Positions 25,707 through 34,200 of a DNA stretch of 64,000 nt are shown here, one piece after another. The stretch covers positions 1 through 64,000 of the forward strand of contig NZ_JAAEDL010000015.1 in NCBI RefSeq assembly GCF_018129005.1, in the 5' to 3' direction. Position 1 is the first letter of the stretch; the number at the start of each line of letters is the position of its first letter. Made by a program: the position numbers and the translations under genes. Source of the DNA: Neoroseomonas eburnea (lineage in GTDB: Bacteria > Pseudomonadota > Alphaproteobacteria > Acetobacterales > Acetobacteraceae). The notes under the pieces are model-generated. The model saw nothing but the letters and a program-made list of their open reading frames with translations, was not told the origin of the DNA and did no database searches.

Positions 25707-26276
25707 TTACGCGACCTCCTGGTTCGCCGCCTTCGCGGCCTTCTTGAACGCCTCCGGGTCGACGCCCATCAGCGCGACGATGCGCGCCTCCTCACCGACC
25801 AGGCCGGCCGCGTCCGCAGCGGCGCCGGGCTTGCGCTCGCCGATGCCGCCGGCGTGCAGCGACGGCAGCGCCGCCAGCTCCTTCTCGACCTGCGCGGCGT
25901 CAACGCAATGGCGGGCGATGTAGTCCTCGCGCAGCGCCTTGATCGGCTTGCCGGCGCGGATGGCCTCGTCGACCACGGCGGTCGCGCGGGCCTTCTTCGT
26001 CTCGCCTTCCAGCGTGGTGACCTGCGCCTGCAGGGAGACGACAGTTTCGCGCAGCTTCGCCGGATCGTCCCCCGCGCCGCGGGCCTGCAGCGCGGTGACG
26101 ATGGCATCGGCGGCCGGCGTGCCGGCGGTCTCGATGCCCGCCGCCTTGCCGATCGCCGCGAGCTGCTGCGCATGGGTCGCGACGGCAGTCCGGCTCGTCT
26201 CGGCCGCGGCGAGGATCGCCGCCTCGTCCGCGTCCTCGGCCAGGCCGAGCGCGGCACGCAGCTTCTTCAGGTCCAC
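25707..26276 (-). CDS. nested scaffold protein (Mu gpZ-like), internal in-frame start
   Basis: Inside the protease gene a GTG at 26276 is preceded at six bases by AGGAG (26283-26287) and starts just before LKKLRAALGLAEDADEAAIL, where the helical scaffold region begins. The product would have 189 residues. In Mu, protein Z is made in this way from within gene I. Confidence 0.6.
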   Translation of the reverse strand: MDLKKLRAALGLAEDADEAAILAAAETSRTAVATHAQQLAAIGKAAGIETAGTPAADAIVTALQARGAGDDPAKLRETVVSLQAQVTTLEGETKKARATAVVDEAIRAGKPIKALREDYIARHCVDAAQVEKELAALPSLHAGGIGERKPGAAADAAGLVGEEARIVALMGVDPEAFKKAAKAANQEVA

Positions 26277-26756
26277 GGTGGGCTCCTGTGCGGTGTGCAG
26301 GGTTGCGAGGGATAGGTTGGGGTTGTTCGTCAGCGCGGCGCGCATCACCTGCAGCACCTCGCCGGTCTTCTCGTTGCAAACGAAGCTCGGGGAGATGCCG
26401 CGATAGGCCTTCTCCTCCACGAGCGTGCGCCCCGTCGGCGTCCATTCGACGCGGCCCCAGAGCGCGCCGTCGCGCGCCTGCAGATCGACGATCCAGCCGC
26501 GCGCCGGCGCGGGCGCACCCGCCTTCAGGCCGGTGTCGATCTGGTGATTCTCGTCGATCGGAAGCCGCCCGCCAGCGGCCTGTAGCGACTTCGTCGCCAG
26601 CGCCGCCACGTCCTTCATGTGATAGGGGCCGCGGCCATCGAGCCCCGAGAAGGTGCCGGCGGGCAGCAGCTGGATCCATTCGGGCACGGGCGCAGCACCG
26701 CCGGAGGCGGAGGCCTCGGCGACGGGCAGCAGGGAATGGATGGCGGCGACGTGCAT
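25707..26756 (-). CDS. phage protease I with C-terminal scaffold (Mu gpI/Z)
   Basis: A protein of 349 residues. The protease part (GRLPIDENHQIDTG, ARGWIVDLQARDGALWGRVEW, RGISPSFVCNEKTGEV) has the His and Ser regions expected for the Mu protease. The second half is helical and charged, the scaffold. Its start lies 32 bases after late-promoter-like copy B. It cleaves scaffold during head maturation. Confidence 0.88.
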   Translation of the reverse strand: MHVAAIHSLLPVAEASASGGAAPVPEWIQLLPAGTFSGLDGRGPYHMKDVAALATKSLQAAGGRLPIDENHQIDTGLKAGAPAPARGWIVDLQARDGALWGRVEWTPTGRTLVEEKAYRGISPSFVCNEKTGEVLQVMRAALTNNPNLSLATLHTAQEPTVDLKKLRAALGLAEDADEAAILAAAETSRTAVATHAQQLAAIGKAAGIETAGTPAADAIVTALQARGAGDDPAKLRETVVSLQAQVTTLEGETKKARATAVVDEAIRAGKPIKALREDYIARHCVDAAQVEKELAALPSLHAGGIGERKPGAAADAAGLVGEEARIVALMGVDPEAFKKAAKAANQEVA

Positions 26757-26788
26757 CGGCGACAGACTGGCCGCACGGCACCGCGCCG

Positions 26789-26810
26789 GTTAATGCCCGC
26801 GGGTGCGGGC
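26789..26810 (-). promoter_or_regulatory. late-promoter-like repeat, copy B (before protease I)
   Basis: GTTAATGCCCGCGGG then TGCGGGC on the plus strand: one mismatch to copies A and C over 22 bases. It lies 32 bases before the protease start, where Mu has the late promoter for gene I. Confidence 0.6.
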
Positions 26811-26913
26811 CGAAACGCCCCTCGGGCACGCGCGACGAGGATGGCCGTACAGGGGCCTGCGGCCTCCTCCGCCCCCATCGGGCGTCGGGATGCCGAAAAG
26901 CCGCCTGTCCCCC

Positions 26914-26940
26914 CTCTTAGACGCTCTTAATCGCTCTTAA
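26914..26940. repeat. central iteron triplet (CTCTTAA-type repeats at 10-bp steps)
   Basis: CTCTTAG (26914), CTCTTAA (26924) and CTCTTAA (26934) repeat at exactly ten-base steps in the gap between gpG and the protease gene. The complement resembles the CTAAGAG/CAGAG clusters at both prophage ends. It may be a binding array for a phage or host protein. Confidence 0.45.
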
Positions 26941-26964
26941 TTTTGGAGGTTGGATCCGCAGGGG

Positions 26965-27477
26965 CTACGGGCGGCGCATGAGGAAGAATTCCACCGCGTC
27001 GAGGATGTCCTCCTGGTCCCGAGAGGACAAGCCCAGATAGGGTCGCGCGGGGATCGTCACTTCCTCGGCGCGACCGAACACCTGGCCGTCCGGCGTGCGG
27101 AAGACCAGGAAGGGGCTCCGCTTCGCGCGGATGACCGCGCCGAACTGGTGGACGGCCGCGTAGATCTTGTTGCTGCCCACGGCGAGCTCGCCGCCGGCGA
27201 CGTCGAAGGTGATGCTGCCCTGCAGGCCGCCGCGCATGCCGCTCTCGCGCAGGATGCCTGGCCCCTTCTTCAGCGCGGCCCAGGCGGTGGTCAGCGGCTC
27301 CCAGGGCGCGCCGTCCGGATCGACCTCCTCGTCGAAGCGGTCCTGGGTATTGCTGACCAGGCGCGCGCCGACCGCGCGCAGGATGGGCGCGGGATCTCGG
27401 CCGGTCGCGATCCAGCCGCCGATCAGCGCGCGGGCCTGCTCGGCTTCGACGGTGACGGTGATGTGGGCGCCGCTCAT
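26965..27477 (-). CDS. virion morphogenesis protein (Mu gpG)
   Basis: A protein of 170 residues with TQDRFDEEVDPDGAPWEPLT, KIYAAVHQFGAVIRAK and the C-terminal ARPYLGLSSRDQEDILDAV, the usual pattern of the gpG family (tail completion/head-tail joining). Four-base overlap with the small upstream gene. Confidence 0.9.
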   Translation of the reverse strand: MSGAHITVTVEAEQARALIGGWIATGRDPAPILRAVGARLVSNTQDRFDEEVDPDGAPWEPLTTAWAALKKGPGILRESGMRGGLQGSITFDVAGGELAVGSNKIYAAVHQFGAVIRAKRSPFLVFRTPDGQVFGRAEEVTIPARPYLGLSSRDQEDILDAVEFFLMRRP

Positions 27478-27677
27478 TCGCGGGGCGCGGCCTCGGTCTC
27501 CGGGTCGTCCACCTCGAAGCCCAGCGACAGATAGAGCTCGCGCTGCGCATCCGCCTTCGCGAGCAGCCGGCGAAGCATTTCGACGGGCTGGTTCCGCAGG
27601 CTCTCCAGTGGCTCTCGGAACACCACCGCGTAACGGCGGCGGATCGCCTCAGCCTCCGCTTCCCTGGTGTCCGACAT
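27474..27677 (-). CDS. small helical phage protein of unknown function
   Basis: A protein of 67 residues, strongly charged and helical (REAEAEAIRRRYAVVF, VEMLRRLLAKADAQREL). It overlaps the minor head gene by 29 bases and gpG by four. No family recognised. Confidence 0.6.
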   Translation of the reverse strand: MSDTREAEAEAIRRRYAVVFREPLESLRNQPVEMLRRLLAKADAQRELYLSLGFEVDDPETEAAPRE

Positions 27678-29121
27678 CGGTGATCTCCAGCACAATACGC
27701 CGGCTCGTCCGGCTCAGCACACGATACCGCGTCCCTGGCGCGAGCAGAACCTCGTACTGGGCAGGCCTGCCGACCGGCCACGGATGAACATAGGCGATGC
27801 CGCGCGTCCCCGGGGCAATGCGGATCTCGATCGTCCGGCCGCCATGCCGCCGCGCGAAGTCGCGCGCGATGTCGGGATCCAGCGAGGTCGAGGTGAAGGC
27901 GCGGAAATGGCTCTCTGTGCCGACACGGCCCAGGGCCTTGACCTCGGCGGCGCTGGCGCCGCGCTGCACCGTGATGGAGCGTGGTGCGGCCGCCCGAGAA
28001 AGGGCGCCTCGCAGGGCGGCGATCGCCTGGCGCAGACCGGGCGAGCCCGCCTCGGCACCGACCACGATGTCGTTCAGGGCCTGGCCAACGCGGCGATAAA
28101 GGCGCAGCGCTTCGAGTTCCTCCGCCGACAGCGATGCCCCCCAGGCCGCATAGCCCTCCCGCAGCGCTTCGTCGGCCGCGCGGACCGCAGGGGTCGCCGG
28201 GTCGCGCCGGACCACCGGCCTGGCGGCGAGCGGCCGTGCCGGCGGCAGCGGTATGTCCGGCCGGCCGGGCTCGACCGGCCGCACCGGCACGACGTCACGG
28301 TCGATCGCGGGTGCCGGCCGCGTCGCGGGCCGGCGGACAGGCGCGGAGGAACCGCCCGGCACGGGTGGCGGCCAGTTCCCAGGCGGCGGCCGGGGCACGG
28401 CGTCGCCGGGGATCTGCGGCCGGCCGCGCCACGCCTCGCCCGGGTTGTAGTCGAAGCCCGGGTCGATCCCCACGGGCACCTGGTGCTCCTCGCCGGTGCG
28501 GGGGTTGGTCCAGGGGCGGGTCTCGATCCGCGGTGATGCATCGGGACCGGATTTTCCCTGGCGCGCCAGGTCGCGCGCCGACAGGATCCGCACGCGGCAG
28601 CCGCAGCGCCAGCCATTGGGCGGATAGTGTGTACGCCAGAAGGCATCGTCCGCGCGAAGCGTCAGGCCGTTCCATGCCAGGTGCTGCTGCCGGGGGTGTC
28701 GCGCCCCCGAATGCACGTACTGCCAGTACGGGTAGAGAGCGAGCGTGTCCGGCTGCGTCTGCTGCGCATAGCGGCCCGCGGCATAGGCAGTTGAGAGGTT
28801 CGTCTCGTAGATGATCCGCGATCGCCAGGCTGGCGCGCCGTTATGGACCCAGCCGTGGCGCGCCACGATGTCATCGAAGGCCAGGCGGAAATCCCGCAGC
28901 GTGGTGCCCTGCTCGAGCGCGCGGGAGATCTCGGCGCGGAAGTCGTTCAGCAGGGCGTCGGCCGCCGCGCCGGCGACCATGAAACTGCGGGAATGCGCTG
29001 CCTGCCAGACGTCGGTCCAGTGCTGCGTCGGCTCGTTCACCTTCTGCCGGAAGAAGGCGATGGCTTCCTGGAACGGCAGCCCGATGCCGGACGCCGTGCT
29101 GCGCGCGGCCGTACCGGACAT
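27649..29121 (-). CDS. minor head protein (Mu gp30/SPP1 gp7 type) fused to an ADP-ribosyltransferase domain
   Basis: A protein of 490 residues. Residues 1-190 are the head-morphogenesis domain (RIIYETNLSTAYAAGRYAQQ, NGWRCGCRVRI). A Pro-rich linker follows to about 310. Residues 330-485 look like an R-S-E-type ADP-ribosyltransferase: Arg387 in ITVQRG, FTSTS at 409-413, and QYE at 455-457 giving a QxE turn. Minor head proteins of this family enter the virion, so the enzyme could be delivered with the DNA, as with T4 Alt. Target and activity are unknown. Confidence 0.85.
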   Translation of the reverse strand: MSGTAARSTASGIGLPFQEAIAFFRQKVNEPTQHWTDVWQAAHSRSFMVAGAAADALLNDFRAEISRALEQGTTLRDFRLAFDDIVARHGWVHNGAPAWRSRIIYETNLSTAYAAGRYAQQTQPDTLALYPYWQYVHSGARHPRQQHLAWNGLTLRADDAFWRTHYPPNGWRCGCRVRILSARDLARQGKSGPDASPRIETRPWTNPRTGEEHQVPVGIDPGFDYNPGEAWRGRPQIPGDAVPRPPPGNWPPPVPGGSSAPVRRPATRPAPAIDRDVVPVRPVEPGRPDIPLPPARPLAARPVVRRDPATPAVRAADEALREGYAAWGASLSAEELEALRLYRRVGQALNDIVVGAEAGSPGLRQAIAALRGALSRAAAPRSITVQRGASAAEVKALGRVGTESHFRAFTSTSLDPDIARDFARRHGGRTIEIRIAPGTRGIAYVHPWPVGRPAQYEVLLAPGTRYRVLSRTSRRIVLEITDVGHQGSGG

Positions 29122-29124
29122 GCC

Positions 29125-30714
29125 TCAGCCCCGCCGCAGCTCGTCGATCAGCGATGCCTCGCCCACCAGGTGCGCAAGAGCCAGGCCGCGGCCGATGGCC
29201 TCGGCCAGCTGCGTGGGATCCAGCTGCAGGCGCGCGATGCGTTCCGCCAGGTCCCGCATGCTGGTCGCGGCCTGGATCTCCGCGCGGATCTCCGACGTCA
29301 GGCCCACCAGGGCACCCTGCGCGTCCCGCGCCAGGCGCTCGGTCAGCGCATCCACATGCTCGGGATCGGGCTGGGAGGCGTGGAGGGACAGCAGCAGCCG
29401 CGCGAAGGACTGCATCTCCGGGGCCGGCGGCTGCGTGCCAGGCGGCTGCGGCGCGGGCGCCGGTGCGCGGCCGCCGATGACCTCCACGTCCTCGCCTTCG
29501 GCCGGTTCGGAGAGCCCGAGGCGATCACGGATCTGGCTCGCCTCCACGCGCAGGCCGAGCGGGCCGAGCTTGTGGATGGTGTCCACCACATCCTTCAGCG
29601 GCACCTCATCCGGCCGGCCGATGCGAATGGTCGGGTACTTGTCCTGCGGGCCAAAGTTGAAGGCGATGATGGTCTGCGCGAGCTGCCGCGTGACCGACAT
29701 GGAGAGCATGCGGGCGTCGGCACGTTCGATGTCCTCCTGCACCAGGCGGTGTTCCTTCGCCACCGCATGGCCGCCGGAGACGGCATCTGTCGTCGTCGTC
29801 TGGCCGAGCACGAGCTTGCTGGTCTGGCGGTCGAGCCAGTCGGCGCGCCTTTCGTAGAGTGCCGAGCCGTCGGCGGCGTTCTTCACCTCGACGAAGTCGA
29901 TCTCCATGCCACGCGGCACGATCGCGGCGCAGTCGCCGGCGATGTTCGCGACCGCCTGCCACAGGACACGGCGGTCCTCCGCGCTGGCCTCCGGCCCATA
30001 GCGGCCGAGGCGCAGCGGCTGGCCGTAGTTCTGGCAGAACACCGCCCAGTCCTTCATGGTGAAGGACTTGAACATCCACGCCCACGACGCCACGCGGGCG
30101 AGGCCCGACCGCATGATCAGGCCTGACTTCGACGGGTGGCGGTGCACGAGGAACTTGTGCGGCGCCAGCGCTTCGAGCGTCGCCGCTTCGCGCAGCATGA
30201 TGGTGTCGCCATCGTCGGGGGAGACGTCGAACCAGCGCTGCGGGCGGTAGATCAGGCGCTCCGGCACGAATGCGCCGGGATCGGTGCGCCACATGATCTC
30301 CAGCACCGAGAACCCCTTGCCGACCGCATCCAGGATGTCCGGCAGGGCTTCCTCCAGCGTGCCGGAGGTCAGCCAATCCCGCAGGAAGTCCGCGTGCCGC
30401 ACATGCTCCGCATCGTCGGACGCGGCCTCGACAGCGATCGGGAGCTGCGCCACCGCGCGCTTCCGGGTTCCGAGGACCGCGGCATAGTGGAGGTCGCGCT
30501 CCTCGATGTCCTCGGCGAGCTCCAGGTATCGCAGGGCGTCGCCCTGCGCGGCCGCACGATGGATGCTGGCGAGGCGCGCCGGCGTCAGGCCCTCGGCCGG
30601 ATGGCCGGACCAGGTGGGGCGCACACCCGCGAGCGTGGGTGCGGCGACCTCCTCGCGCAGGCGCCGGATGTCGGCGGCCGGGATCGCGTTGCCGAACTGG
30701 TCGAGGATGCTCAT
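29125..30714 (-). CDS. portal protein (Mu gp29, DUF935)
   Basis: A protein of 529 residues with DALRYLELAEDIEERDLHYA, GKGFSVLEIMWRTDPGAFVP, FCQNYGQPLRLGRYG and KLVLGQTTTTDAVSGGHAVA, all characteristic of Mu-type portals. It forms the dodecameric DNA gate of the head. Its start overlaps a small upstream gene by four bases. Confidence 0.92.
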   Translation of the reverse strand: MSILDQFGNAIPAADIRRLREEVAAPTLAGVRPTWSGHPAEGLTPARLASIHRAAAQGDALRYLELAEDIEERDLHYAAVLGTRKRAVAQLPIAVEAASDDAEHVRHADFLRDWLTSGTLEEALPDILDAVGKGFSVLEIMWRTDPGAFVPERLIYRPQRWFDVSPDDGDTIMLREAATLEALAPHKFLVHRHPSKSGLIMRSGLARVASWAWMFKSFTMKDWAVFCQNYGQPLRLGRYGPEASAEDRRVLWQAVANIAGDCAAIVPRGMEIDFVEVKNAADGSALYERRADWLDRQTSKLVLGQTTTTDAVSGGHAVAKEHRLVQEDIERADARMLSMSVTRQLAQTIIAFNFGPQDKYPTIRIGRPDEVPLKDVVDTIHKLGPLGLRVEASQIRDRLGLSEPAEGEDVEVIGGRAPAPAPQPPGTQPPAPEMQSFARLLLSLHASQPDPEHVDALTERLARDAQGALVGLTSEIRAEIQAATSMRDLAERIARLQLDPTQLAEAIGRGLALAHLVGEASLIDELRRG

Positions 30715-30875
30715 GGCCGGCAGGGCTCCGGGCGAAGGATGCCGTCGCGAACCTGCTCCCAGGCCTCGGCGACGTCGTGGACGGCGAGCCAGTCCGCGAG
30801 GCGGGGGCGGCGCGTGTCGCGGGGCGGCAGCAGGGTCTGCATGACAGCAAGAACGGCGTGCTGATCCCCGGTCAC
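30711..30875 (-). CDS. small protein between terminase and portal
   Basis: A protein of 54 residues (GDQHAVLAVMQTLLPPRDTR, VHDVAEAWEQVRDGI) starting at a GTG that overlaps the terminase stop and ending on the portal start (four-base overlaps at both sides). The tight coupling argues for a real gene. Function unknown. Confidence 0.5.
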   Translation of the reverse strand: MTGDQHAVLAVMQTLLPPRDTRRPRLADWLAVHDVAEAWEQVRDGILRPEPCRP

Positions 30876-32404
30876 AGCGCGCCGCGCAGTTCCCGGCGGC
30901 GCCGCCAGGCGTCCTCGGCGTCGTCCGGCGCGCGGCCGGAGCGCGCGGCCTGGCTGACGGCCTCGTAGCCGTACTCCTCCGGCTCTGCCCGGCTCGCCGC
31001 ATAGGCGAGCGCGCCGGCGATCGCCGCGTCCCCGTGGCGCTGGCCGGCGCCTTCGCCGGTGTCGCGGTCCACCAGGCGGATCACGCCGCGCACCATCTTC
31101 AGGGCGCGGATGTCGCCGAGGATCTCGCGGTCCTTCGGCACGGTGATCCCGGCGTCCTCGAAGGCCGCCCGGAAGGGCGGCATGTTGTCCCGGTACCAGC
31201 CCTCGGACAGCATCACCGGCTCGAAGCGCGTGGCGCCGTAACGCTGCATCGCGACCTCGGCCAGGTACTGGCCATTGCCGCGGGCATCGAGCTTCCCGGC
31301 GCGCAGCTTCGGCAGCCGGTCCGCCAGGTAGAACAGGATCTGGCGCTGCTGATCGAAGGGCACGTTGCGCAGCTCGACCACGAAGGGGGTGCGGCGCACC
31401 AGGTCCTTCCCGATCGCCAGCGGCCAGAAGACCGAAAGGTCCCCGCTGCGGCCGAAGTCCCCGCCCAGCGCGTGCGGCGTGGCGGGATCCAGCGCGCGCA
31501 GGGCGGGCAGCAGCTGCGCCTCGCACCAGGCCAGCGCCTCGGCCTCGCGCAGATGCGCCGCCCAGTGGACGAAGTCCGGCTTGCATTCCCAGCGCAGCAC
31601 CGGGGCCGCGGCGTCCATGCGCGCTTCGATCAGCGGGGCCGGGATGGCGCTGCCGCTGCTGGCCGAGGGGATGCAGTGCAGTTCCTCATCCGCCGCTTCG
31701 GCATTGATCGCGATGATCTCGGCGCGCCAGGCGGCCTCGGCCTCGGGCGACCAGGGCGTGCCCTTGGTCATGCAGATGCGGCGATAGAGGCCATCGCGCA
31801 GCGCGTCGTCGAAGGTGCAGCGGAGCAGGTGGTACGGCTTGCGGCCCGCCCGGATGTCGTTGACCAGGATGTTGAACGGGTTCGTATCCCCGTTATGCGT
31901 GCTGATCACCACGACCTTGCCGCCCCAGATCAGCAGCGCGAAGGCAGCCTTGAGCAGCTCGTCGAGATCGTCGTGGAACGCGGCCTCGTCGATGATGACC
32001 AGGCCCTGCATGCCGCGCAGCGCGCGCGGGACGGACGGCAGCGCCAGCACCTTGTGGCCGGATGCGAATTCCACCCGGAAGGCCTTGATCTCCTTCTCGG
32101 GCTTCTCGGGGTCGGTGAAGAAGAACTCCTTCACCTCGGCGGCGGCGGGGGAGATCTGCTTCGCCCAGTCGGCGACGTAGTCGATGAACTCCCGCGCCAT
32201 CTCCAGGTTGTAGCCCATGTAGAGCACGTCCGACCCGCCGGCGGCGCGCGTGGCGGCGGCGGTCAGCGCGGCGATCGCGCCGGCGGCCCAGGAGTAGCCG
32301 GTGCGGCGCGACTTCTCGACCACGGTCACCGGATGCGCGCCGACCGAGGCCATGAGGGCCTGCTGGTAGGGCAGGAAGACGTCGGGGAGGGCGATGGCGG
32401 TCAT
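30872..32404 (-). CDS. terminase large subunit (Mu gp28)
   Basis: A protein of 510 residues. The atypical Walker A is EKSRRTGYSW (residues 30-39), Walker B is LVIIDEAAF with Asp139 and Glu140, coupling motif VVISTHNG follows, and GGDFGRSGDLS begins the RNase H-like nuclease domain. It pumps DNA into heads and cuts it by the headful mechanism used by Mu. Confidence 0.92.
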   Translation of the reverse strand: MTAIALPDVFLPYQQALMASVGAHPVTVVEKSRRTGYSWAAGAIAALTAAATRAAGGSDVLYMGYNLEMAREFIDYVADWAKQISPAAAEVKEFFFTDPEKPEKEIKAFRVEFASGHKVLALPSVPRALRGMQGLVIIDEAAFHDDLDELLKAAFALLIWGGKVVVISTHNGDTNPFNILVNDIRAGRKPYHLLRCTFDDALRDGLYRRICMTKGTPWSPEAEAAWRAEIIAINAEAADEELHCIPSASSGSAIPAPLIEARMDAAAPVLRWECKPDFVHWAAHLREAEALAWCEAQLLPALRALDPATPHALGGDFGRSGDLSVFWPLAIGKDLVRRTPFVVELRNVPFDQQRQILFYLADRLPKLRAGKLDARGNGQYLAEVAMQRYGATRFEPVMLSEGWYRDNMPPFRAAFEDAGITVPKDREILGDIRALKMVRGVIRLVDRDTGEGAGQRHGDAAIAGALAYAASRAEPEEYGYEAVSQAARSGRAPDDAEDAWRRRRELRGAL

Positions 32405-32664
32405 GCGCGAGCCGTCTCCGCCTGCAGCAGCTTGCGCAGAGCCCGGCCGATGCGCGTGAAGTGCAGGCGCCAGTTGTCCTGCCCAACGCGGATGCTGGAG
32501 GACGAGACGAGGCCGTAGCCTGCCAGCGACGAGATCTGCTCGAACGTCTCCGCGCGGCCCTGGCGAACCACGTCGCTCAGCCGCTCCTGGTCGAGACGGT
32601 CCATGAACTCCCGCAGTGAAGGGGCGTAGCGCCGACGGTCGGGCGGGGAGACTGGCTCGCTCAC
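32401..32664 (-). CDS. small phage protein upstream of terminase
   Basis: A protein of 87 residues with a helical N-terminal half (LREFMDRLDQERLSDVVR) and a winged-helix-like second half (QISSLAGYGLVSSSSIRVG, LHFTRIGRALRKLL). It starts with a GTG overlapping the preceding stop. No family recognised; DNA binding is possible. Confidence 0.5.
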   Translation of the reverse strand: MSEPVSPPDRRRYAPSLREFMDRLDQERLSDVVRQGRAETFEQISSLAGYGLVSSSSIRVGQDNWRLHFTRIGRALRKLLQAETARA

Positions 32665-32843
32665 CGGAAGGTCTCGACGCCCGTCGTCACCTCGACGGAG
32701 ATCGCAGCATAGCAATCTACCGTAGCGTAATGCACACGCGGCACGACGCGGATCTTCTCGCCATGCCGGCGATACAACTCCGCGAGCACATCATTCAGGA
32801 TCGAAACCGCGCCTTGCAGCGCGCACCGCTCTTCCTCGGTCAC
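32661..32843 (-). CDS. small phage protein of unknown function
   Basis: A protein of 60 residues (GAVSILNDVLAELYRRHGEK then a beta-rich end). GTG start overlapping the small terminase stop (GTGA). No family recognised. Confidence 0.5.
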   Translation of the reverse strand: MTEEERCALQGAVSILNDVLAELYRRHGEKIRVVPRVHYATVDCYAAISVEVTTGVETFR

Positions 32844-33412
32844 GACGCCTTCACCCCGAAGATCCCCGCCTTGATCGCCGCCAGCGTGTCCGCGCTGAGC
32901 CCCTTCTCCTTCGCCACCGCGTCCATCGCCTTCGCGGCCTCGGTCTTCGCCCGCGTGGCGGCGCGCTTCTCCACCTGCTCGACGAAGTCGGCATTGTGCC
33001 GGCTGGCCTTGGTCAGCCGCTCCACGCTTTCCGAGAAAAGCTTGAGCGCCAGCGGGTTGCGCATCAGCGCCTGCGCGGCGACGCCAGTGTCGCCCTCGCC
33101 CTCCTCGGCCGAGGCCAGGAAGTCGAAGACGAAGCTGTGCATCATCTCGATGTTCAGCCGCGCGGTCTTGCTCTCCGGCGCGTCGCCGAGCTGGCGCACC
33201 AGCGCCTCCGACACCGCGCGCGACCGGCGCAGCCGCTCGCCCACCTTCTCCATCGCCTGCACATGGCGGCCGAGCGCGCTGCGGCTGACCTCGATCTCCA
33301 GGCCGCGCAGGTGGTCGAGGATCTCGTCGAGCGTCTTGCCGTGGTCGCGCAGACGGCCGATGGCCTCGCGGATCTCGGCGGGCAGACGGTCGATGGAGGA
33401 AGGGCGGGCCAT
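32840..33412 (-). CDS. terminase small subunit (Mu gp27, DUF3486)
   Basis: A protein of 190 residues opening MARPSSIDRLPAEIREAIGR, the signature of this family. A helix-turn-helix (KTLDEILDHLRGL, SRSALGRHVQAMEKV) and a long coiled helix region follow. It recognises phage DNA for packaging. Confidence 0.9.
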   Translation of the reverse strand: MARPSSIDRLPAEIREAIGRLRDHGKTLDEILDHLRGLEIEVSRSALGRHVQAMEKVGERLRRSRAVSEALVRQLGDAPESKTARLNIEMMHSFVFDFLASAEEGEGDTGVAAQALMRNPLALKLFSESVERLTKASRHNADFVEQVEKRAATRAKTEAAKAMDAVAKEKGLSADTLAAIKAGIFGVKAS

Positions 33413-33422
33413 CGCCGCACGC

Positions 33423-33722
33423 TCAGCGCGGCGCCGGGCGCGCGACGCCCGGATGCGGGCGGCCGCCGGCGACGTCCACGCCGTCCTCCGTCGCGGTCGC
33501 GACCCAGATGGCGTCGTTCTCCATACGCCGGACCGTGATCAGGCGCTGGTCCTCCAGCCACTTGAGGTCCGCCCGCAGCATGTCGCGGGACACATCGTGC
33601 CCGAGCTGTGCCAGCGCGCGCTTCAGCACGAAGTCGTTCACGCTGTAGTCGTGATCCTCCGCCAGCGTGCGGAGGATCGTCAGGCGCCGGTCCTCCGCCA
33701 GCAGGGCCGCAAAGCCGGACAT
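33423..33722 (-). CDS. winged-helix phage protein (Mu gp26 position)
   Basis: A protein of 99 residues with LTILRTLAEDHDYSVNDFVL, LGHDVSRDMLRADLKWLEDQ and a beta wing (RLITVRRMENDAIWVATATE), an ArsR-like winged helix of the kind always found before gp27 in Mu-like phages. Its role is unknown. It ends with a Pro/Arg tail. Confidence 0.75.
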   Translation of the reverse strand: MSGFAALLAEDRRLTILRTLAEDHDYSVNDFVLKRALAQLGHDVSRDMLRADLKWLEDQRLITVRRMENDAIWVATATEDGVDVAGGRPHPGVARPAPR

Positions 33723-34063
33723 CAGCCGCCACTCCCTTCGCGCAGCTGGTGATGCACCAGCAGGTTGGTCTGGTGCTCGACGCGCTTCATGATCTCGGCG
33801 ACGCCCGACACTTTCTCGGCGACCACGGCGACCCCTCGCTCGAGATCCCCGACGCGCGATTGCAGGGCGCGCAGATCCTCGTGGTTCGGCATCTGCGCGA
33901 CGCGCTGCTCGATCATGCCAACCCTCCCTGTCAGCGCCGCGAGGTCCGGCGCCTTCGCGAAATCTCCCGCCAGCTTGAACCGCAGGAACGCGAGCAGCAG
34001 CCCGCCGACTGCCGCGGCCACCGCGACGATCCAGACCAGGTCCCGCCACTCGAACTGGATCAC
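33722..34063 (-). CDS. membrane-anchored coiled-coil protein (Mu gp25, DUF2730)
   Basis: A protein of 113 residues: one N-terminal membrane segment (WIVAVAAAVGGLLLAFLRF), then a helix with heptad character (LQSRVGDLERGVAVVAEKV). It starts with a GTG overlapping the preceding stop. Function unknown, conserved in Mu-like phages. Confidence 0.72.
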   Translation of the reverse strand: MIQFEWRDLVWIVAVAAAVGGLLLAFLRFKLAGDFAKAPDLAALTGRVGMIEQRVAQMPNHEDLRALQSRVGDLERGVAVVAEKVSGVAEIMKRVEHQTNLLVHHQLREGSGG

Positions 34064-34200
34064 GCGTCGTCTTCCTGCTGGGCAGCCGGCCGCGCCGGCG
34101 GCGCGGGCGTGGTGGCGGCGATGCGGGCGCGGATGCGGGCCAGCGCGGATGCGCGCTCGGCCTCCTCCAGTTCCTGGACGCGATCGACGACATCGACCAT
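34060..34200 (-). CDS. TraR/DksA-like N-terminal helix without zinc finger
   Basis: A protein of 46 residues. VDVVDRVQELEEAERASALA resembles the start of phage TraR/DksA-type proteins, but the following C4 zinc finger is replaced by Ala/Pro and an acidic end. It may be a degenerate or minimal form; the full family binds RNA polymerase. Confidence 0.5.
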   Translation of the reverse strand: MVDVVDRVQELEEAERASALARIRARIAATTPAPPARPAAQQEDDA

